64,000 nucleotides of DNA from Cercospora beticola (lineage: Eukaryota > Ascomycota > Dothideomycetes > Mycosphaerellales > Mycosphaerellaceae). Under the pieces are notes generated by a model, which worked only from the letters and a program-made list of their open reading frames with translations, did no database searches and was not told where the DNA came from. Below are positions 57,057 to 64,000 of the stretch, in pieces (within the stretch, counting starts at the first letter, position 1; each line of letters starts with the position of its first letter). Where the stretch lies: positions 1,488,001 to 1,552,000 of the forward strand of contig NC_088942.1 of NCBI RefSeq assembly GCF_033473495.1, written 5' to 3'. The position numbers and the translations under genes were made by a program.

Positions 57057-58911
57057 ATGGATCACAGTACATCATCACTGTCGGTGGCGGCTGCAGGTGG
57101 AAATGGCTCGCAAACGAGAGGCTCATCGCGAGCACCGAGTGTCCCGAGGAGAGAAGAGACGGGAGACTCAGAAAAGGCAGGGAGGGTATGGGCACGAGGC
57201 GTTGGAGATCCATGGGACCCCTGTATATTAACGTGCGATGGGGGTGGCATACGCGGATACAGCAGCTTGCTCATCCTTAAGGCACTGATGGTAAGTGGCC
57301 ATCTCCCCACAAGTGCCCAAGCGCATCCGCACGTCAAGCGGACAACAGGTCACCTGAGAGCGATGCTGACGATACCTGCAGCACGAGATCTGGGTATGGG
57401 AACAGTACTACGATGGACACTCGACAGTAAAGATACGGACAGACAGCCCAACAGAAATGCGCACCGACAGCCCGACATCCTTTCGCGAAATGAACGACAT
57501 CGAACAAGCGCAGTCGGGAGCCGCACGAGGACGACGTGGCTCGCACAATCAGTCAAGCAAAGACTCTTATCAAACCGCACAATCCCACGGCGTCGACGTC
57601 GATCTTCCCGAGAGCAAAATTGCGCCACAGAGAGCTGCTACAGCAATAGCCGAAGACGAGCTCACCAGTGATCTGTCGGCAAAGAAAGCCATTTCAGAGG
57701 AAGAGCTTCTTCCATGTCACTACTTCGATTTCATGTACGGAACATCGACGGGTGGCCTGATCGCGACTATCCTCGGGCGACTACGCATGTCAGTAACCGA
57801 AGCCCTCGAGCTGTATCGCAAAGTTGGCAACGACCTTTTCGGCACGAAACGCAGCTCGATACCCCTGAGGACCAAATACCACCACGAGCCGCTTGAGCAG
57901 GCAGTGAGAGATATCGTGAGTAGTCGTTGCCACGAGCACGAGAATTGTGACGGGAATGACCTTCATCCTTTGGAGTTAAATTCAGTCGATGCTATGGGCA
58001 AGCCTGTCCCATTTGATGTTGATAAGCCTCGTGTCTGCCAATCATGCTGCCTAGCGGCCACCCACAACGAGAACATCAATGAAGCCTACCTCCTGCGATC
58101 GTACCCTCAATTCTACGGAGAGTCCACACCGAATTGGATCACTAGATACAACGAAGGAGCGGATGCGATACCTATCTGGCAAGTGACTCGCGCCACATCC
58201 GCCGCACCATTCTACTTCCAAATGGTCAAAGCCATAGTAGACGACATTGGCGTCGAGCGTGAAGTCCACTTCAAAGACGGTGGCATCCGAGAGAACAACC
58301 CTAGCGCAGCAGCTTTAAGCGAATTCCACGCCTTGTACGAAGGTAAAGCCAAGCAGCCAGCACTCATGCTCAGCGTCGGTACAGGACGACCAAACCAGGC
58401 ACGAGACGGCTTCGCAACAAACTGGCCTTCTTGGTTCGGCCGCATGAAAGTCGTCAACGATTTCATGGAGAAGCGAGCGGTCTTACAGAATCTTCTGATC
58501 AAGTACACGGAAGGTGAACGCCAACACCAGCATATGCGCGAGTACGCACAAGGCGAACACACTTGGTACAAGCGCTTGAATGTCTCGCACGGTCTGGAGA
58601 ATATGCCGCTGGACTCTTGGGATCGAGGGCTGTGGACGGATCCCAAGACCGGAGAAGAGCGCACTGTGCCAGGCGGAGCAAGCTTGACGATGATGGAAGA
58701 GGTGACGGAGGAGTATCTGAGCCGGCCATATGATAAGAACATCGACACGTATGCGCCGCCGAGTACGATGTTGAGACAGGCTGCGCAGAAGTTGGTTTTG
58801 CAGCGTCGTGCGCGAGAGGAACTTGGTGGACCCAGGTGGGATACTTTCGTGGGTAAAGGACTCCATGGACGCAAGGTAGAAGCGACTCGTGTCAATGGGC
58901 ATGCGGGCTGA
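57057..58911 (+). CDS. Patatin-like phospholipase
   Basis: Exons 57057-57290 and 57382-58911, with a 91-bp intron, give 587 residues. The oxyanion hole DGGGIRG is at 61-67, the nucleophile motif GTSTG has its Ser near residue 200, and the catalytic Asp is in FKDGGIREN at ~377. Between the two motifs lies a ~100-residue disordered Ser/Gln-rich insert, longer than in plant patatin. The C-terminal part (TWYKRLNVSHGLENMPL, YAPPSTMLRQAAQKLVLQ) fits fungal members. Patatin-like enzymes hydrolyse acyl chains of phospholipids or glycerolipids and are usually cytosolic or lipid-droplet associated. All catalytic residues are present, so it is probably active. The carnitine-type carrier is its next downstream neighbour. 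Confidence 0.93.
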
Positions 58912-59989
58912 GAGATGACTCTGGAGAACCGTCGACCCCCCAGCCGAGCGAAATGCAGACTGGTGCTGCGATAGCTCTGGCTCTCTCCTCGAGACCGATT
59001 GCGAGGATGCAGCCTCAAAACTAAGAGGCCTGCGGTGTCTGCGCGAAGAAGACGCTTCGAATCCTCAGTGCCGAGAGAGGTCACGGAGTACCAAGCAAGA
59101 CACAGAGAGTCGGAGGCCAACCACGTGCTCATACTGGGCCAGACTCCAACTGATGAGCTTGGGGATGAGATACAGACTACAGCGCGACCTGAACGCGAGC
59201 TTCAGGGCTAATACGACAAGAGCAGGCTGTTCACAAAGAAAGATGTAATGGGTATGAGGACATACTGTCAACACAGGCGGCCTGCATGTAAATATATCGA
59301 TGTCTAGCTCATATGAGGACGCTGTGAACACAAGCTTCAGTATTCGTTGTCGGTCTTCACAACGACTGGAACGTCAGCAATGCTAATGTCGAATCTCGTG
59401 CTTGAGTGTGCCGTGGCAGAGATCCGGCTGTAAGCGCTCCACTTCCATCACATGCCTAGCCGTCCATGAAAGGTGCCGGAGACCGGTTCGAGCTCTTTGT
59501 AGCTCTCTGCCAAGCGTACGTCAGGGAGCGGGAGCGCATGTGAAAAGCACAAACTCGCAGAGCTGAGCTGCTGTGTCCAAGCTCACTTTGCCCATGTGAG
59601 CCGGTCATTTGGATGGAAGTGGAGTATAGGTCTCGCATCAAATAGCAATAACAGTCGGACGAGATTCGGAAGCACGGCGAAACGGGCTTTGTCGCAATCC
59701 AGGAACGTGTGAACCTTGTTGACCTCGGCACAAAGTTGAGCTCCCAAGCAAATGCACGCTATCCGGCTAGCAACAGCGACGTGTGCCTAGCTACGGACCA
59801 AGTAGAAATATCTTGAGTGCGCGTTCTGCCTCCTCTTTGATAAGCGAGTGTGTAGGTTCAGATCCTGCTCAGCGTTCCCGTCGTCCCATTGTCCCTCCAG
59901 CCTCTTCCTCAGCAGCAGAACATCCTAAGCACCGAAGACGACCGAACAGCAGCATCCCGATACCGGACACTTCGCTGGCGTAGCCCAGT
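58912..59989. other. Intergenic
   Basis: About 1.1 kb between two plus-strand genes. Short frames on both strands lack domains. Nothing else is seen. Confidence 0.4.
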
Positions 59990-61138
59990 ATGACTTCTTC
60001 CACGGCAGACAATGTCAAGGAGTCTGCAAAGGACAAGGCGGCTGAGTTGAAGCAAAGGATCCCGTCCGCCGATCAGATCAAAGACACGGCACAACAGACT
60101 CTCCAAGATGCCAAACAGGCAGTTCCCACATCGAAGGAAGAGCTCAAGGAAATAGCAGAGGAGACAGGGAAACGTGCATACCAGAGCTTGCGAGACCTGA
60201 TAGCAGGAGGAGTAGGAGGAGTCTGTGCAGTCGTTGTCGGGCATCCTTTCGATCTGGTCAAGGTGCGATTACAGACAGCTGAGAAGGGCGTCTACAATGG
60301 AGCAATGGACGTGGTGCGGAAGACAATTGCACGAGAAGGTCCCGTGCGAGGGCTCTACGCCGGTGTCTCTGCACCGCTCGTAGGTGTAACACCCATGTGT
60401 AAGTTGTTCTCACCTTCAACCATCCCACACGACAACTGAAAGCACATATCCTAACTTCTCCTCCCCACCACAGTCGCCGTAAACTTCTGGGCCTACGGCG
60501 TAGGAAAACAACTCGTCGACCGCTTCTCCACAGTCGAAAATGGCCAATACTCCGTCGGCCAAGTCTGCGCCGCAGGTTTCTTCTCCGCCATCCCCATGAC
60601 AGCCATCACCGCGCCCTTCGAACGCGTAAAAATCATCCTCCAAATCCAAGGCCAAAAAGAGCTCAAACCAGGCGAGAAACCGCGCTACAGCGGCGGCGGA
60701 GACGTCGTCAGACAATTATACAAAGAAGGTGGAATCCGCTCTGTTTACCGCGGTAGCGTCATGACTCTCGCTCGTGATGGACCGGGTTCGGCGGCATATT
60801 TCGCGACGTATGAGATTTTGAAGAAGAATTTGACGCCTAAGGATCCGGTTACGGGGAAGCCCGGGCAGATGAGTTTGACGGCTATTATGGCTGCTGGTGG
60901 AGCTGCTGGCGTGGCTATGTGGACGGCTGTGTTTCCTGTTGATACGATCAAGTCGAAATTGCAGAGTGCGGATAAGGCGCAGACGATTACGGCGTGCGTG
61001 AAGGAGATTTATGGGAAAGGTGGTGTGAAGGCTTTCTTCCCTGGGTTGGGTCCTGCGATGGCGAGAGCGGTGCCTGCGAATGCGGCGACGTTTTTGGGTG
61101 TGGAATTGGCACATGCAGCCATGAATAAGGTCTTCTAG
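59990..61138 (+). CDS. Mitochondrial carnitine/acylcarnitine-type carrier
   Basis: Exons 59990-60398 and 60474-61138, with a 75-bp intron (CCTAAC branch, CCACAG), give 357 residues. Three mitochondrial carrier repeats show the Px[DE]xx[KR] signatures: [22 protein letters not shown] and [25 protein letters not shown] in the second repeat and the overall match point to the SLC25A20/Crc1 carnitine-acylcarnitine group, which imports acylcarnitines for matrix beta-oxidation. The first ~67 residues are a charged, helical extension ([20 protein letters not shown]...) with LEA- or apolipoprotein-like spacing, which is longer than in yeast Crc1. It is an inner-membrane protein. Assignment to this subgroup rather than another carrier is likely, not certain. 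Confidence 0.88.
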
Positions 61139-61538
61139 GGAAGAGACGCACGATGCGGGAGAAGGCGTGGTTGGCATAAGAATGGGTCTGGGAGGATGGC
61201 TTGCGTTTGCTACGCGTGGCTCGACGCCTCTTCTTCACGCGAGATGGCAATGGATCGAAGGAAATCTTCCTGTGTGACACAGCGTCAACGTGGCCGAGGC
61301 GACTGTCCGCCGTTCCGGTCGGCAAGCAAGCGTCTCCGGGGAACGGCATTTGTCCTCATCTGCAGCTATGCGCAACATGCGATAGATCAATGCCAGGGAC
61401 GAAAGATGAATCATAGACTCTGGCGTCGACATGGCTCGACACGTGATAGAGAAGAAATGAATGCACGAGATGAAGTGGAAATTATTCATTCCTCGACGTC
61501 TGAACTATTTCTTTTTTGTTTCATTGCACTCAGTCATG
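61139..61538. other. Convergent intergenic region
   Basis: About 400 bp of 3' flanks of the carrier gene and the rhodopsin-like gene. Nothing else seen. Confidence 0.4.
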
Positions 61539-63096
61539 TCATCGTTTCGCTGCCGCGTACTGTCGCCCACTTCCGCTTCTGTTACCGTTGTCCTTGCTGA
61601 TCTCATCACCGTCATTATTAACATCCATCCTGACCACTATTGACTCCGTCCGAGACTGCCTGTCTCGCATCATCTGCCCTTGTCTGCTCATACGCTCGTT
61701 CGCATAGCATTCAAACTCATCCGGCGTCGTGACAACAGGCGAAGGCGACCGAGATCTCATCACCGCATCGTAGCGCATCGCATCATCTGTCCCGGGCCTT
61801 CTTGACACTCTCCGCTCATACGCACTCTCATCCAGTATCACAGGCGGAGGATACTGAACGCCATGTACACCCGACTCCAGCGGTCTCAACTCTTGATACA
61901 CCCTTCCATTATGATCCTCCGTCAAAGCCTGAGAATTCTTATGAAAAGACTCTCCCGTCCCAGTAGCATAATGCGAAACTCCGCTCCCAAAAGACCTCTT
62001 CAACGTATCGCGAACGTATCTTCGGAAGAAAGCTCGGAGCGAGGGTGCACAAGCGCACATGATAGCCAATTGACATTCGACAATCGACCATGCGAAGAAA
62101 GTGTGTCCGACCCAGGTTGAGTCCATTGTTGTTCGGATTTTCCAGAGGTAATATGTCCGAGCGACTCCCGCTCCAGTAGCGACTAATCCGAGTGCGAAGG
62201 TCAAGTTCAAAACGATCTTTTGGCGGAAGGAGATGGCGAGGTTGTAGTGGTTGAGTAGTAAGCAGGGGACAGCGACTGCGATGAGATCGCTGATGACGCT
62301 GAGGACGCCGGCCCAGACGGCAACTTTTGTAGTTGCGATGCAGGTATATTCTTTCTTGTAGGTAGGGCTGAAAGCATTCCATATCGCGTCTGTTGGTCGG
62401 CATGCTAAGATGTAGGCGAGTAAAACGCCAACGCCATAGCAGCAGGTGAAAATGAAAGCGGCTCGAAGTGTCCAGACCCATCGGCGGTTGAGCGTCTCTT
62501 TTATCATGCGGCGGTGGAATAGGAGGATCGAGAGTTTGGTGCAGACGGTTGCTGCTACGAAGAGGACTTGAGCTATCCAGCCGGTCTGAATTCTGGTCAG
62601 CCTTGAGCATCATAGTCACGGCGTTGTTCAGTGACATACCAAAGCTGCAGGGACCGCCCAATCGATTTTGTTATCCCAAGCATGTCTATCGAGGCCATAT
62701 TCTGTTGTGAGTATCCAAGTCGCCACAGTCATGCCGATGGCGAATAACTAGTGGCGGGTCAGAAAGATCTGTTGTATCTTGACCATCTCGCATACTCACG
62801 TATCCGAGGAAGACGAGCACATCGTCAAGACCAAATGTTCCAGCCAACTTTCTTGCCCTTAGGTAGAACCTCCCCGATAGCATGATCGTCACTGCTATTT
62901 GCCATACTAGCAGAAAAGCTGGCATCCATGTTCGCCGCACAGGATTGATCTAGAGTGTCAGAACAATGGTCAGCGTCTGTTTTGGAACAGTGTGGAGGGT
63001 CATATTACTTACATAGTTAGGAGTAGGCCATTTGGAAATCTCTTCGAGGTCGATGTCTTTGAAGCCGCCACCTGAGAGAGACATTTCGGCAACCAT
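61539..63096 (-). CDS. Fungal rhodopsin-like seven-TM membrane protein
   Basis: Four minus-strand exons (63096-63013, 62949-62800, 62747-62640, 62585-61539), all in phase 0, with introns of 63, 52 and 54 bp, give 462 residues. Seven hydrophobic helices run through about residues 38-320, including WMPAFLLVWQIAVTIMLSG, GWIAQVLFVAATVCTKLSIL, FIFTCCYGVGVLLAYILAC and VWAGVLSVISDLIAVAVPC. KLSILLFHRR and ACRPTDAIWNAF are hallmarks of the fungal rhodopsin-domain (PTH11-related) integral membrane family. The ~150-residue C-terminal tail is polar. These proteins are abundant in Pezizomycotina and some sense host or surface cues. No CFEM domain precedes it. Ligand is unknown. Confidence 0.92.
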
Positions 63097-64000
63097 ATGG
63101 AGGAACAATCGAGCTCACGGAAAGTAGGAGCAAGTCCAAATGCCAGACGAAGACGCCGATCGAATACCTTGCTCAAGAATCAAGCCACATTAGTTCAACA
63201 AGTAAAGCAATAGTGATATAAGACCTGCTCAGCGCGAAAGGCAAGAACTCGTGCCACAAAGCAGCAGACGACGCACACAAATATACCCTTCCGCAATCGA
63301 ATGCGTGTCATCGAATTCCAGAACCATCACTCAAGCAATCTACAAAGATCCTGAACACCGGCGTCCTGCATCATGTAGAAGACGCAGCGGGCCTGCGTGG
63401 GATTTCGACAAGCTCACTCTACCAGATCTGCCACAACGTGCAGCAAAGAACCATGTGAGCGGAGACGGTGAAGATCTACACACCCATGTGGCGAGTCGGC
63501 GCGCTGGCTGCGCCCGTCAACGTGCTCCAGTGTGGCGGGTATAATGTGCAGCGTGCAGAAGGGGGATTGCGGAAGTTTGGAGCTAAAGATCGATCTGGCC
63601 GTGCAGGGAAATCGCTCTTTTCTTCACGGAGCACAAAATCTCGTGAGCGGTGGAGGTTGACAGGGGTGCGTTCTACATGCTGGCGCGGGAATCTTCAGCT
63701 CCACTGCGTTAAGGCTTCTGACTGGTAATATTCGCATTGAGTCCGCGCGTGCTTCGAGCACTGGTTCGTCTTCGATCTTCGAGTCGTTGTCGTGTACCGT
63801 CAGGTGTTCTGTTTGATGAGTGGTATCGTAATTTGTCCCGGACGCAAGACGCCTGATCAAGCGAAGCCAGATCACGCCACAGATTCCAATTCGTCGAATG
63901 GACTCGTCAGCACAGAAACGATCAGTTCACGTCTGGGGTACCGATGCTTCGGCACTGGGTCGATTGCATCTACCACATCGGGTGGGAGTGGAAGTAGTGC
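63097..64000. other. Intergenic, right edge
   Basis: About 900 bp upstream of the rhodopsin-like gene to the window end. Small open frames at 63251-63875 have no domain. A gene beyond the edge cannot be excluded. Confidence 0.4.

Noticed and set aside
59830..59880. Possible tRNA T-arm (GGTTCAGATCC)
   Set aside because: I could not find a matching acceptor stem, D-arm and anticodon arm around it.

Overview
The window is nuclear DNA of a filamentous ascomycete fungus. Most genes are broken by short spliceosomal introns of about 45-110 bp with GTRNGT-type donors, CTRAC or TGAC branch sites and YAG acceptors. Gene density is about one per 2 kb on both strands without operons, and the protein set is typical of Pezizomycotina (fungal SLATT protein, fungal rhodopsin-like membrane protein, THI4 with a eukaryotic TPP riboswitch, VID27, MED4). 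A Dothideomycete such as a Mycosphaerellaceae relative is my guess, not shown by the sequence alone. I see no rRNA, CRISPR array, intact transposon or telomeric repeat. Exon coordinates were worked out by hand from splice signals, reading phase and protein continuity.

Layout. 1-7.3 kb: multi-pass membrane protein, a doubtful open frame, a maltose O-acetyltransferase-like enzyme, and a fungal SLATT two-TM protein with a repetitive tail. 8.2-15.6 kb: VID27; THI4 (thiazole synthase) with a TPP riboswitch in its 5' leader; a lipocalin-like protein. 16-24.7 kb: DPH7, a DsbA-like oxidoreductase, a Tls1/C9orf78-type splicing factor, ribosomal protein uL15 (RPL28), a membrane-anchored Gly-rich protein, and a DUF1330-like protein converging on it. 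25-33.9 kb: a disordered RGG-tailed protein, a large Ser/Thr-rich type II surface protein, and a CCCH zinc-finger protein.

35.5-46 kb: a diverged kinase-like protein, a GT31-like glycosyltransferase, a PI-PLC-like phosphodiesterase, Mediator subunit MED4, a long ankyrin protein with an NLR-type N-terminus, and a BTB/POZ protein. 46.5-55.6 kb: a small ABM-fold monooxygenase, a Baeyer-Villiger flavin monooxygenase, an F-box-like (LRNxIY) protein, a DUF3604-type putative hydrolase and an orphan; this is the most accessory-looking stretch. 57-63.1 kb: a patatin-like phospholipase, a mitochondrial carnitine/acylcarnitine-type carrier with a long charged N-terminus, and a fungal rhodopsin-like receptor-type membrane protein.

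Most genes are unrelated neighbours. Loose functional links are lipid use (patatin lipase beside a carnitine-type carrier; PI-PLC-like protein) and RNA/translation (Tls1, DPH7, uL15, CCCH). The best-supported regulatory element is the TPP riboswitch: its conserved 3' half, two short upstream ORFs (one ending inside the CTGAGA motif) and a downstream acceptor fit the known fungal mode of thiamine control by alternative splicing.
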